From assembly GCA_026214975.1 (NCBI GenBank), contig JAOBSW010000488.1, positions 62,001-126,000 of the forward strand: a stretch of DNA of 64,000 nt, read 5' to 3'. Below the pieces are notes generated by a model. That model was not told the origin of the DNA, did not search any database, and worked only from the letters and a program-made list of their open reading frames with translations. Source of the stretch: Gentiana macrophylla. Its lineage: Eukaryota; Streptophyta; Magnoliopsida; Gentianales; Gentianaceae. Positions within the stretch are counted from its first letter, which is position 1; each line of letters begins with the position of its first letter. Positions 1-11,055 of this stretch are shown here, in pieces. The position numbers and the translations under genes are program-made.

Positions 1-541
1 TTGCTGATGATAGTAGTCCGGCTAGGGTGTTATCACGAAACGTCCTATTGCTTTGGGAATGAAGGCATATGCTACACATGTGAAATTAAGTTCATCAAAA
101 GAAAAAAAAAATAAAAAAAAAATAAAAAATAAAAAATAAAAAATAAAAATAAAAATTTTAAGCGTGGTTGAAAACATAGCTATCTTCTGACTATCCCCAG
201 TATAAACTGAATGATATGCTTTAGGGATTATCCTAATAAGTACACAGAGAACTTTGTGTGGAATCATTCGCTATATACCTAGGAAAGTCATTATGGTCAT
301 CTGAATGGATATTTGTGTGTTTTGCTTGATTTATTCAAAAGAGGATAGTGGAAATTGAAAAGGCTTGTCACACACACACACTGCATTATACACTTATATT
401 GAGGTTAACGCCTGGTTGTAATTCTAATGGTTGTATTATCTAGTTGTCCCTTATATCTTCTATCTTCATGAATTTATCTCTCATTCATTTTGTTTTATTG
501 CTTGTTTTGATCGAGGACGACCAAAAGCTAAGTAGGGGTTG
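1..541 (+). other. 3' non-coding end of gypsy element G1
   Basis: No coding region is supported here. The last 20 or so bases (about 521-541) form a purine-rich tract preceded by a GAGGACGACCAAAAGCTAAG-type sequence. This is the usual context just before the 3' LTR of Athila/Tat-type Ty3/gypsy elements. The rest is AT-rich and includes an A-rich stretch at 96-155. The element body lies to the left of the window. The hydrophobic reading frame on the minus strand across 22-267 is only a by-product of the A-rich tract. Confidence 0.6.
96..155. repeat. A-rich low-complexity tract
   Basis: Runs of 5-10 A separated by single T bases. It is simple sequence with no coding or structural signal. Confidence 0.85.
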
Positions 542-1201
542 TGATGAGAGATAAATTTATGATCATTATTACGACATTTTACCCCAATATTGATACCATT
601 TTGAGCATTATTGTATCAAATCAAGTCAAAATTACTAAGTTTTATTCAAATGTATAAGTAGTACTTATTATATAAATTATCGTATTTTTATAAGTTTTTT
701 TATTAGTTTTTGTACGGTTTAGTAATCGTGTGTCGTGGTCGGATTTACGTTTGGTATTTTGGTGGTTCATTGCAGGATTATATATTGACCAAGATCCCAC
801 GTAACGACATGTTTTGAGTCTAAAAGATGTGTTTAGAGGGTTAGAAGAAGGTGCCACAAGTTTATAAGTTCAACGGAGCAAATTTTCCTAAGTACTTAAA
901 TCGTTACATGTTTTCGACGGAGATTTGACCCAGCTTAGAGGCATTTTATGGGGAAGAGTTCTTCATAAAAGTTGTAGATATTCAAATGAGCTTTCCAACG
1001 CATTTTGAATCACGTCAATTGGAGGTCTACAACTCAAGTTATGGTTATTTTATCGATAAGCGCCGCAATAGAAACGCCGGGAAAAGTGCAGATTTTTTCT
1101 CAACTTGATTATATTCTCCCATGTGGTGCATGTGAGGACTCATAATTAACCCACCATCCTCCCATGTGCTCTAACAAACTTCTATCCAATGCATGTGCTT
1201 A

Positions 1202-1204
<3 letters not shown>

Positions 1205-1278
<74 letters not shown>
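1205..1278. repeat. (AT)37 microsatellite
   Basis: An uninterrupted AT dinucleotide run of 74 bp inside the U3 region of the G1 LTR. It lies 4 bp from the TATA box. Confidence 0.97.
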
Positions 1279-1281
<3 letters not shown>

Positions 1282-1282
1282 C

Positions 1283-1290
1283 TATATATA
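1283..1290 (+). promoter_or_regulatory. TATA box of G1 LTR
   Basis: TATATATA followed by a C-rich stretch. It lies in the middle of the LTR, where a U3 promoter is expected. Confidence 0.55.
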
Positions 1291-2605
1291 CCCCTCCAAC
1301 TCCATAAAAAACCTTGCCCCATCTTGGCCACTCTTGGCCAAGATCTCTCTTCTCCACCTCCTCCCCTTTCTTCCATTCCCTCTTTTTCATCTCCGTTCTT
1401 CATCTTTTTTTTTCGTTTTATTTTATTTTGGGCCCGTATATACATATGTCTATGTATGTATATATGTTTTTATAAATAAAAGTAGTACTGTTGTAATGCT
1501 CGAGAGAATTACCGAGAAAATTGTATTGAAGAAGTTGCTATTTTCAGAGGATACGACTTAGATCTACAATAAACGGGTAATTTTATCAAGTTATTACTTT
1601 TGTATCTATCACTATGTTAAACTAAAAATATATCTAGCCAAGATATGAATCTGAATTAGTTAATCTTTTGGTAAAATGAATGATCGACTCGGTAATCATG
1701 ATTAAAACCAATTATAAATGAATCTTTTTCTATTTCACTACGTAACGATAATATATTCGAATGCGTAATCAATCATGATGAATACCACATATAACTGGCG
1801 ATGTAATCGACCGGAGAAGTCAGGATATGAGTAAAAATAGAAAAACGGAGGGTAAAAATGGCCGTCGATTAACGGAATCCTATTTCCTACCGGGGCGATT
1901 TGTCCTAGAAAAACAAATCTTATTGAAATTTGTACTCGAGATCTTAATAATGTTAAAATCACAGTTTAATTGAAACTACACCGTTTGTGTTAAATCGATC
2001 CGCTTGACAACCGGAGCCTCTTGAATAACATCGCCCGTCGACGAACGGAATAACCTCTTTTATCCGGGGTAGATTTGTACTGTACTGCTCGGACTAACTA
2101 AGATTAGCATGGGGCGGTTGTGGACCTTGGATGATGACATTTGACATATGACAATTTCATACGCTCGTGTGAGGAGGAGTTGTCTAGCTTTAGAGTACAC
2201 CGATTCATATATAATTTACACCTTGAATAAAGGAAGATCTGTCTCATTTATTTCTACTAAAAGATATTGATTCAAGAAAGTATTCTTGGCTAGATCCAAA
2301 AATATATCTATATATCTATTTGTATTTATTTACTGTTTTACTAAGATCTAACTCTAACAATCTAACTACTAACATAATCTAACCCAGGAAAAAGTAAAAA
2401 CTGCGACTTAGATCGAGTTAATAATAGCTTCTTGGTGTTTAACCCCACTTAAAAGAATTACCATGTTTCCCTGAGGAATACGACCTGACTCACCAGACTA
2501 GAGCTACAATTTGACCCGGTACACTGCCGGTTAGGATCCGTCTAACCTAGAAAAGGTCTGTCCCTTTCTTGACGCCGTTTCTAAGGTCTAGGTTTAGGTC
2601 TGTCA

Positions 2606-4218
2606 GATGTCTAAATCTCTCAAGCACCGGCCCAGTAGATGTAAAAGGGATGGAAATTGATCAATGCTTTCTAGCCTAAGATAGACAAGAATTCAAGGAA
2701 GATAGGCAAGAAACTGAACTTTTATAGAACGGCACTCAAACAACCGTTTGCCGAGTTTGCCCCCTTACTAACCAAGAACATTGAAGGAAGAAAGGCTTCT
2801 ATGCACAACATGATCGTGGTTGGAATCAAAGCGATGGTTTCATATCTATCAAGGCCTTTGATTCAACTGGTCGTTGTTCATCTTCAGCATTAAAGGAACA
2901 ACTTCAAAGAGAGATTGATCTTGGCACTCTGGCAGTAGATAGAGGCCAACAGAAGCAAGGTGTTTTTTGGGAAAGAAAATCGTATGGGCCCTCTCTTCAA
3001 TTTTTATTTGATAAAGTCAAAGTGTGACCCATTCAACTGCACAAACTGCATAAGGCAAAGGTAATGTTTACCTGTGTTAAACCATCCCAGAAACCACAAC
3101 CCACATCAGGAAGGAAAAGAAAGCAACCTGCAAGCAGCAGGTCAGGGATTGGGAGAAGGACCAGATCCCAAACAGGAAAAGTTCAATACAGGAGTCTACC
3201 CAGTTATAAGGATAGACCCCTTGAGATAAGTGATGATGAAGAACATCAAGAAGACGAAGTCTATCTAGAAGTAGGTGAGGAAGGATACTACCTCACTATA
3301 TCCGAAGACGAGGAAGATGACGATGAAGAGAAAGAAGATGATAATCTAAATAATGATCAAGACATGTTTGAAACTTCTGATGACGATGTAACGCTCAAAA
3401 AAGTGATTCTAAGGAGCAGCAACAATGTTCAACAACAGCTGAGTGAACCAGCTGAGGAACTTCACTCAGCTGACCATGAAGGAACCCCCTACATTGATCA
3501 ATGGGGAATACCAGATGAGGAATGAGATGCTACAGTACAAGATGAAGCAGCACACTCCTCACCAGGACTTGGAGGTGAGGGACACTCTAGACAATCTCTA
3601 TCTGATCTAGAGATTGAAAAAGAAGAAGAAGGAGAGTAGGCTAATGCATCTGCACCAGCACAGGAAGATCCAGATAGAGCTTTCAATATTGATATCAATC
3701 CACTGATTGTGGACATGGAAAGGTTGTACCTGAGCAGACAAAATCTCTAAACTGCACTGAGAAGTAATGAAACCTCCATGCATCACAAGATTGAGGCTCT
3801 AATTAGTCATATTAAAGTTCAGGATGTCATGATGGAGAGGCAAGGAGACTTACTCTGCAATCTAAAACATCTGATTCCCCATCATGTCCAGACAAATATA
3901 GAATTCTTGGCAGAGACACTTGATGGCAAACTTAACCCCCTGGTTGATACTCTGAATGAACACACTCTACAAATTCAGAATCTTGATGGCATACTAGATG
4001 AGTCGGGGAAGCAGTTTAACACTCTCATCCAAGTATATGAATCCACAAATAAGATTCTGGAAGAACGGTTCGATGCTACCAAAAAGAGGGAAGGTAGCAG
4101 TAAGCCTGAAAGCTCCAAAGGGAAGGGAAGCTCAATAGTTAAGGGAAAGGGCATCAGGTTTGAAGAGAAGAAGTATCCCTTTAATGGGAAGTTCAACAGA
4201 CAAGGGCATCAGTTTTGA
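2606..4218 (+). pseudogene. Post-pol ORF of upstream copia element (copy 1, 5'-truncated)
   Basis: This region matches the post-pol ORF of CP1 (35390-37357) closely at DNA level but lacks its first 320 bp or so, which are replaced by the G1 LTR. The parts are an N-terminal domain remnant (2606-3063), a basic then strongly acidic stretch (3064-3525, runs of Asp and Glu), and a helical C-terminal part (3778-4218) ending in Lys/Gly-rich repeats. A TAATG stop-start overlap at 3062-3066 is shared with copy 2. In-frame stops occur at about 3523 and 3637. The function of this protein class is unknown. No signal peptide or membrane segment is visible, so an envelope role is not supported. Confidence 0.65.
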
Positions 4219-4379
4219 AAAGAAGAAGTAGCCTTTTTAATAATAACTTTTGCCTTTGAATAATTTTGAATGAACTTTTTATTGCCCTTCTATGGATGAA
4301 TAAAATTATGGAATTTTATTCTGTTATTATATGAAAAATGTTTACTTATGTTCAGGCTTATGAGAGTTTTGGCATCATC

Positions 4380-4393
4380 AAAAAAGGGGAAAT
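4380..4393 (+). other. Polypurine tract of upstream copia element
   Basis: AAAAAAGGGGAAAT directly abuts the LTR start TGTTAGG. It would prime plus-strand DNA synthesis. The CP1 and B-family elements have near-identical tracts. Confidence 0.85.
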
Positions 4394-5551
4394 TGTTAGG
4401 AACATTTTATGTGTTTTGATGATGGCCATACTAGCTGTTATAGCAAGCCTGAAATAAGTTAAGAATCTCTGTATAAGTCTTTACTTAGAGTCTGACATGT
4501 TGTATAAGTTTAGTCAGACAAGTATTGTACTAGTTGGTAGGATGGCTAAGTGAAACAGCAATTCGGCGAAGTGAAAACAGCCAAGTAGCAGCAAAGAAGA
4601 ATGAAGACTTATGGACTAACTTATAACCAGGAAAGTCTGTGATGACCTTGGATAAGTCTAATTTATATTACAAGTGATGAAATTCATTGTCTAAATATGG
4701 TGTACACTGATCTCACACAAATCAAGGATCAGCGAAGTACAAGTACTCATGGAAAATCAAAGAAAGAAAGAAAGCAGTGAACCAACGATGTAAACACTCT
4801 ACCGGCTATGTAAGGAATAACTGTGAACAACAGCTAAGTATACTGAAGCTCTTAACCGGTCAAGCATCGGTCAAGTAAACCTGCTATACTTATTCAGCAC
4901 CTTCTGAATAAGAAGAAGATCAAGCATTAAATGCAGAATCAATCAAGGACGGATTTGATGATAGTTGTTTAGAAAATCAGAATCACTGAAATCAAAGAGA
5001 ATTAAATCAGGAGAAATCAAAAATTAAATCAAGGATTATTCTCCGCATTAAATAGCCAACGGATGGATTTTTAAATCAAGGATTATCAAGGCTATAAATA
5101 GAAGGCATTGACAGACAGACAAAACAATGATTTGAACATATAAGAACAAGCAGAAACTCTGTCAAAATCCTAAGCCTTCTATCTGAATATAAAAGAACAC
5201 ATCTGGTGATCAACTCAGAACTCAAAGCTACAATTCCACATCAAACACTGAGATCGATCAACAAATTTGTGAATCCATATTCACACCAGTTTGCAGCAAA
5301 TGAATAAGAGAAATCTGAGAAGGAGTTGCGACCTTTTGTGATAGCTGCCGAAAGATTAGTTCTCAAGGAGCAGTGTTGAAGACTGAGTCACTGAAGCTTT
5401 TGTAGCCAGGAAGTGATAGTCTTGGAGATTGTGAAGCTTGTGTAGCCAAGGACAATCTTACTATTGTATGGGTGAAAAACAATAGTGAATTCCTCCAATC
5501 ATCACATGAGAAGAGTGGATTAAGGGATTACACCACCCTGAACCACTATAA
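4394..5551 (+). repeat. LTR shared by upstream copia and CP1 (5' LTR of CP1)
   Basis: Begins TGTTAGGAACATT after a polypurine tract and matches the right LTR of CP1 (37492-37772 plus 46611-47722). It has a TATA box at 5093. The last 214 bp or so present in the right LTR (47509-47722) are missing, so sequence jumps from CACTATAA straight to the primer site. It therefore serves as 3' LTR of the left element and truncated 5' LTR of CP1. Confidence 0.85.
5093..5100 (+). promoter_or_regulatory. TATA box of CP1 left LTR
   Basis: TATAAATA in a CAAGGC context. The same box is found in the right LTR at 47050-47057. Confidence 0.7.
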
Positions 5552-5552
5552 A

Positions 5553-5567
5553 ATTGGTAGTAGAGCA
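5553..5567 (+). other. Primer binding site of CP1
   Basis: ATTGGTAGTAGAGCA resembles the copia consensus TTGGTATCAGAGC, complementary to initiator tRNA-Met, with two changes. It directly follows the truncated LTR. Confidence 0.75.
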
Positions 5568-5680
5568 GTGTTCCTAGTATCAAAACCTGTTCAGATCTAA
5601 TTTTTTGCAACATAGAGATCACTTATTTTCAAAGTAGTTTTCAAATCTGTGCTTTCTAGATATATCTTTTTTTTGTTATC

Positions 5681-6296
5681 ATGGATTCCTCAAATTTCAT
5701 GTCTAAAGTACATGTGTTCAAGGTTAATAATTTTGATGAATATAAAATAAGAATGTTCTCTCACCTTGCAGCCACTCATGAAGAAATGCTGGATGTTATC
5801 AATGATGGACAAATTCAAATAGAAAGACTCAAAAATGATTGGACCATGGATGACAGAAGGAGAGAAAATCTTGATTATGTTGCAAAAGATATCATTTTGA
5901 AGACTCTGGACAGTAATATGTTCAGAGAATCAATTATTGCAAAACAACAAAGGATATGTGGGACAAACAAGCACTCATCAATGAAGGATCTAAAGCAATC
6001 AAGGAAAACAAATTATCTGTTGCAAAATAGAAATTTGAGAACTTCAAAATGAAGAATGGTGAATCCATTGATCAGATGGATAACATATTCTCAAGCATCA
6101 TCAGTGAACTGCAACAACTTGGTCACAAATATCCTCAGAAAGAAGTTTGCTTGAATATCTTGAGAAGTCTGCCAGAAAGATGGAGAATCAACACATCCAT
6201 ACTCAAGGGAATAATAGATCATGCAAAGACTGACACTTTGACATTGATGTCTCAATTAAAAGGACATGAATTTGAACTGAATAATGAAGACAGTGC
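5681..6296 (+). pseudogene. CP1 gag, part 1 (capsid-type UBN2 region)
   Basis: The start codon at 5681 opens with MDSSNF. The encoded segment has the helical copia Gag (UBN2-type) pattern, including KYPQKEVCLNILRSLPERW near its end. A frameshift at about 6040-6050 moves the reading to the frame starting at 6049. The gene is cut at 6296 by element A, and the 5-bp target repeat AGTGC (6292-6296) marks the junction. It resumes at 16909. Confidence 0.8.
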
Positions 6297-6652
6297 TGAT
6301 GACAGTTAAAATATACCCATTATGTCATCAATTATAACCTTAAATCGGAGTTAATTATATATATTTCATATTTAATCACGTGTTTATATTTATTATTTAA
6401 TGATAAGTGATTATTAATATGATAATTGGTATTTAGCTGTTTTTATTATAAAAGAGCAATTAAGTGTGTGATAAATGCTGATTTTGCAGATCATGATAAA
6501 TCGGGAAGATAATTATCACGCAATCGAGAAATCTCAAGATAAAAGAGAAGAAAATCGGAGCATTGAAGAAAAGATTAATCAGATCAATTCAAAAGCATGG
6601 AGTGGGGAACAAGTCAGACGAACCGAATTTGAAAACGCGTAAAGAGGGAGGC

Positions 6653-6708
6653 TCGGTCGACCGAGCCATGCCATTCGGTCGACCGAGCGTAACTGTTCGG
6701 TCACCCGA
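6653..6708. repeat. 22-bp-phased TCGGTCGACCGA array, U3
   Basis: Palindromic 12-mers begin at 6653 and 6675, with a degenerate unit at 6697, so the spacing is exactly 22 bp. They lie 60-115 bp upstream of the TATA box. Confidence 0.85.
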
Positions 6709-6767
6709 TCCTAATCAGATTAACGCGTCTCTATCTTCTAGATCCATCCTATGTCGGCTACAACTCC

Positions 6768-6775
6768 TATATAAA
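6768..6775 (+). promoter_or_regulatory. TATA box of element A 5' LTR
   Basis: TATATAAA, conserved in the 3' LTR at 15780-15787. It is the likely core promoter of the element. Confidence 0.75.
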
Positions 6776-7112
6776 CAGCAGCCACGATGCTGAGAAAAAC
6801 ACACCACTACAACACAAAACAATTTATACAATTTGAGTTTTAAGTTTTAGTTTTCTTTTCTTTTCTTTATGTTCGTTCATTGTGGATTCATTGGATTCTC
6901 CGATTAGGGAGCGCATTAAAGAGTGGGAGTCACTCTCGTCTTCGAGGGTATGACTATTCAATTATGCAATCTTTATTTGTAGATCTGATATATTTTATTA
7001 TGGAGTAGTTTTATTTGTATTGATTGCGTGATGTAGATTAATTTACGAACCAATGTGTTTAGGTTAGAAACGTTAAGAAGTAATCATGATTTGTACCAAC
7101 ACAGAACTGTGT

Positions 7113-7168
7113 TCGGTCGACCGAGACATGTCATTCGGTCGCCCGAGTGCTGTCGTTCTGTCGACCGA
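7113..7168. repeat. 22-bp-phased TCGGTCGACCGA array, downstream of TATA
   Basis: One perfect unit at 7113 and degenerate units at 7135 and 7157, again 22 bp apart. The array lies about 340 bp downstream of the TATA box, so it would be transcribed. Confidence 0.8.
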
Positions 7169-7896
7169 GCGTGGTGATGTGTAGGGCAATATTATGATCG
7201 GCCGACCACGTCGATTCTCCGAATTGGAATCAAAACGAGTAATTAAAACTGATCAACTTAGTTATTCGTCATCATAATTTAACATGAAACCCAAAAAGTG
7301 ATTGTTACTTAGGATATAGATTGAATCGGCATCTAAGAAGTACGCCTTACCCTAGGAATGTTGCTTAGATGAGGTTACGGTTTATACCGGCATCCCTAGT
7401 CTCGTAATTGTGTCGGGTTATATGAGATGGAGGCATTAAAAGCGAAGTCACGTAATGGAGGCACGATGATTTAGATGGCCTAACCGGAGCTAAATCTACC
7501 TTGGGGATGACTCCGTAGTCATAATAATTAATCTTTAACGCTTGTTTTGTCTCGTTATCATCCTAATCCACATGGGGGAGTTATAATCTACTAGCGTAAT
7601 CAATGCTATTTGTTTAGATAATATCAACCGTATTATCCGTGTTTTAGTAGTCTTAGTCTGTCTTTGTGGTCTTTTTGTGTCTTGTGGTTGTCTCTATTTT
7701 ATTTATTGCATTTAGTTGGTCGTGAGACCGCCTTTCAATTTAGTTCTAATAGGATAAAGTTGTGTTTTATTTGTCTTTGAGTCTCGTGGGATCGACCTCG
7801 ACTCTATCTCGGCTATACTACAATTGAACCTAGTTCTCTTGCTAGTGTGTTAGTAGGCATCAAGTTAATAATTTAACTTGACCTCCATCAAGTTTT

Positions 7897-7914
7897 TGGC
7901 GCCGTTGCGGGACT
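7897..7914 (+). other. Primer binding site of element A
   Basis: TGGCGCCGTTGCGGGACT, 6 bp after the LTR. It is close to the TGGCGCCGTTGCCGGGGA primer site typical of Athila elements. Confidence 0.85.
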
Positions 7915-8240
7915 CGAGTCATTAAATTAAGATATAGCTTATTTTGTTAGAACTGGATTCGTGAATATTACGTGAATAAGAGTCGTATATTAAACAAGCA
8001 CAATGTCACAAAAAAAAAAAAAAAAAAAAAAAAAAGCGTTCGGTCGACCGAACCACAGCTCTCGGTCGACCGAGAATTTATTTTCTTTTCTGTTTCTGTT
8101 CTATATTAGTTTTATAACATTCTGCTTCTGTTTTATTTTTCTTTTCTCAAACTTATTTCGAGTCTGTTTTAGTTAGTTAGTTAAAGGCCTAGCCTTTACT
8201 AGTGATTAATTGTTTTATTGTTGTTTATTATTTTATAGTA
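7915..8240 (+). other. Untranslated leader of element A with A26 tract and palindrome pair
   Basis: No gene is visible. It contains 26 consecutive A (8010-8035), then two palindromes at 8040 and 8062 spaced 22 bp apart. These are the same motif as in the LTRs. Confidence 0.7.
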
Positions 8241-9885
8241 CGCTACTCGGAAATCGAAGGAACCGCTTGAGCCTTATAATCCTGAAATAGAGAAATTTGC
8301 GAGAAGGAATATGAAGTTAGCTAGGGAACTGGCTAAGCAAGGAGAAGAGGATCCAAATCTTGAGGAAAGCGAGCAAGGAGTGGAAGAAGGACATACAACC
8401 AATATTCTGAATCTGAAGTAGAAATGGAAGGAAATCCGGTCAATCCAAACCAGGTACCTAATCCTGTTATTAATCCTGTTATCAATAATGCCAATAATGT
8501 GAATGCAAATGCTAATAATGAGAACCAAGCCCTAGTTCAAGGAGCGAGGCGCACTTTGCAAAGTTATGCAACGCCCACTATTGAGCAATTCATTCCCGCT
8601 ATCGTAGCACCGCAAGATGCTGCGGAAGTCTATCACCCTAGGCCTAATATAATTCAAATGGTGACCAACTATTCTACTTTCCATGGGATCCAGAACGAGG
8701 ATCCCGGTGTTCACGTGACGAATTTCTTGGAAATCGTTATCACAGTGAAACCAAAATTAATCCCGGAGGGGAACATTCATCTTAAGCTTTTCCCTTTCAC
8801 TTTGAAAGATAAAGCTAAGCAATGGCTTCTCTCTTTTGAGAAATTTGGATCTATCACTACTTGGGAACAATTGTTGCAAAAATTCATGAATAAGTATTTT
8901 CCTTGGGAAAAACCTTTAAGTTACGCCAAGACATCCTAGGATTTAAGCAACAAACCAGGGGAGAGTTTTGATCAAGCATGGAGCGTTCAAGGAAGCTATG
9001 AGGAAGTGTCCTCATCATGACATCTCTCTTTGGCTTTTAATGCAAACTTTTACCATGGGTTGAGAGAGACCGAGAAAATTAGAGTAGACGCCCAAAGAAT
9101 GGAGCGTTTGTTCTTTATCTCCCGAGGAGGCACAAAGGAAGATAGAGCAAATAGCGATGAATAGCCAATGGGAGGCAATGACATAGCTCTTGTGAAGATG
9201 GCGACATATTTGATGATAGTGCATCTACCAAAATCTTAGAACAACTTTCTGTTATCAACAATAAGGTAGATGGGATGCAAGAGAGGATGACAAGAGTGGA
9301 GAAAGGGGCTGGAATCGAGGTAGCACCTCAGAGTGAGAATGCTGGTACTGAAGAAGCCAATTTATATCGGGGGAGGGTACAGGCCTAATCATAACCACCC
9401 TGGATTCCGATATAGTGACATAAATGCAGGAGAAAGGCCTAAACCGCCTACCACTTATGTACCACAGCAAACTAAAACTTTTGGTTGGGAAGCTGCGATA
9501 GAAAAACTGAGTAATGTCATCACTGACAATATGGGACAACTTTCAAAATCTATGGCTGATTTAGCCACTAACTTTAGCCAATATTGTCAGAAGACCGATG
9601 CCAAGGTAACCAATCAGGAAGCTCTAGTCCAAAATCTCACGCACCAGGTAGGACAACTAGGCGAGCAAGTCTCAACTAGACCTCTGGAGGTTGCCAAGCA
9701 ACACCGAGAAGAACCCTAAGGATTTGAATGCGATCATGACAAGAAGTGGAAAGGAGGTAACTCCACCATCCTTTCAAGAAAAAGAAAAAGTCACAAAGAA
9801 TAAGGATGGTGAGCCAAGCAATGAGACTAATACTTCCGAGACTTTGCCTGAGCAAAGAACGTATAAAGAACCTTGCTGGCCCTAG
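8241..9885 (+). pseudogene. gag of element A (Athila type)
   Basis: The best-preserved piece (8424-8939) has an Asn/Pro-rich start followed by the retrotransposon Gag core: FPFTLKDKAKQWL and TTWEQLLQKFMNKYFP. The frame is then lost and regained. Downstream pieces continue as a Gln/helix-rich linker (9333-9719) and the typical DLNAIMTRSGK boundary before protease (9720-9760). A stop at about 8419 separates an N-terminal piece (8241-8418). At least three frameshifts are present, so no intact Gag is made. The exact start codon could not be fixed. Confidence 0.8.
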
Positions 9886-11049
9886 AGTTGAACTTTACGA
9901 CAACAAGTATCCAATTTTCACTGATGTCGATCCTTCAACTCTACCTTATCCTCAACCAAAGCCGAAGCCTAAGTTTGATAATAAGAGGTATAAGAAGTTC
10001 GTGGATATGTTTAGTAAGTTACAAATCAATATACCCCTAGTTGAAGCACTAGCTGAAATGCCTGAGTACACAAAGTTTTTAAAAGATGCCGTCTCAACTA
10101 AAAGGAAACTTCTAGATTTAGAGACCATATGCCTGAATGAGGAATGCTCAGCCATTCTTCAACATAAGTTACCCCCAAAATGCAAAGATCCGGGAAGTTT
10201 TCTCATTCCCTGCACCATAGGTAACGTATGTCTAAACAAAGCTTTGTGTGATCTAGGAGCAAGCGTGAACCTGATGCCACTATCTATTTTTCGGAAGCTA
10301 GGCATGAAAGATCTTAAGAAGACCTCAATCACATTGAAATTAGCTGACCGTTCTATCAAGGAACCATGTGGAGTGGTTGAGGATGTGCTAGTAAGGGTTG
10401 AAAAGTTTGTATTTCCTGTCGACTTTGTGGTATTAGATATGGAAGCTAACTACGAAGTGCCCTTGATATTAGGGAGACCTTTCATGGCCACTAGTAGAAC
10501 GCTAATTGATGTCTACAAGGGCGAGTTGGTATTAAGAGTGAACGAAGAGAGAGTTGCATTCAATGTCTTCGACACTATGAAGCAACCTGATGATGGAGAG
10601 GATGCATGTTTCATGTTAGATTCCATTGATAGGATCGTTCAAGAATTTCAACAACATGAAAGTATCAAGGATTTTTTGGATGTTGTCTTAGAAGAAGAAG
10701 ATGAAGTCAAGTACGTGAGTAGTGAGGAGGAGAAGATGATATGGCCGGGATGTAGTAGAGGGACCCCAAGACCTGTAGAGGAAGTAAGTGCTGCGGAGAT
10801 TGAAAGATTCTATCATAGACCAACGTGGCATAAGTACTTCGAATCAAACTCACCGGGTCAAAAGTTGAAGACATCTTTGGAAGAACCTCCCACAAATTTG
10901 ACTTTAAAACCTCTTCCTGCAAATTTGAAGTACGTATTTCTTCAAGATGAGACCTTGCCACTGATCATATCTTCTTCCTTGACGGACTTACAAGAAGAGA
11001 AACTTATGAGAGTTACGAGAGAGTACGCGGAGCATTTGGATGGACCATA
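9886..11049 (+). pseudogene. Aspartic protease region of element A
   Basis: A long open frame covers this part, running to a stop just after 11047. The protease core shows CDLGASVNLMPLSIFRKLG (about 10245-10300), where DLGAS is the usual active-site form in Athila elements. The flap and fold partner ILGRPFMATSRTLID lies at about 10470-10515. The C-terminal part is an acidic linker towards reverse transcriptase. The protease would cut the Gag-Pol polyprotein. This segment is open, but the flanking breaks make expression as polyprotein unlikely. Confidence 0.82.
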
Positions 11050-11055
11050 GGCGAC

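Larger units (their letters stand above)
542..2605 (+). repeat. 3' LTR of gypsy element G1
   Basis: The LTR starts TGATGAG directly after the polypurine tract and ends near TCTGTCA, where similarity to the copia post-pol ORF begins (compare 35690-35720). It carries an AT microsatellite, a TATA box at 1283 and a GC-richer U5-like end. Its length, about 2.06 kb, suits Athila/Tat LTRs. The right boundary was inferred from the point where copia homology starts, so it may be off by some bases. The other LTR and the target repeat lie outside the window. Confidence 0.6.
6297..7890 (+). repeat. 5' LTR of element A
   Basis: 1594 bp, TGATGACAG to CTCCATCA. It has a TATA box at 6768 and two clusters of CpG palindromes at 6653 and 7113. 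The 3' LTR differs by scattered small changes, many of the CTGA/TCGA type described in the findings. Confidence 0.93.

Noticed and set aside
22..267. Hydrophobic Phe-rich frame on the minus strand, resembling a membrane protein
   Set aside because: The Phe run is the reverse complement of the A-rich tract at 96-155.
1182..1479. Reading frames through the AT microsatellite on both strands
   Set aside because: They are Ile-Tyr repeats produced by (AT)n and have no other protein feature.
6653..8073. CRISPR-like array for the evenly spaced palindromes
   Set aside because: The units are 12-bp palindromes with very short spacers in a plant retrotransposon LTR; no cas genes are present.
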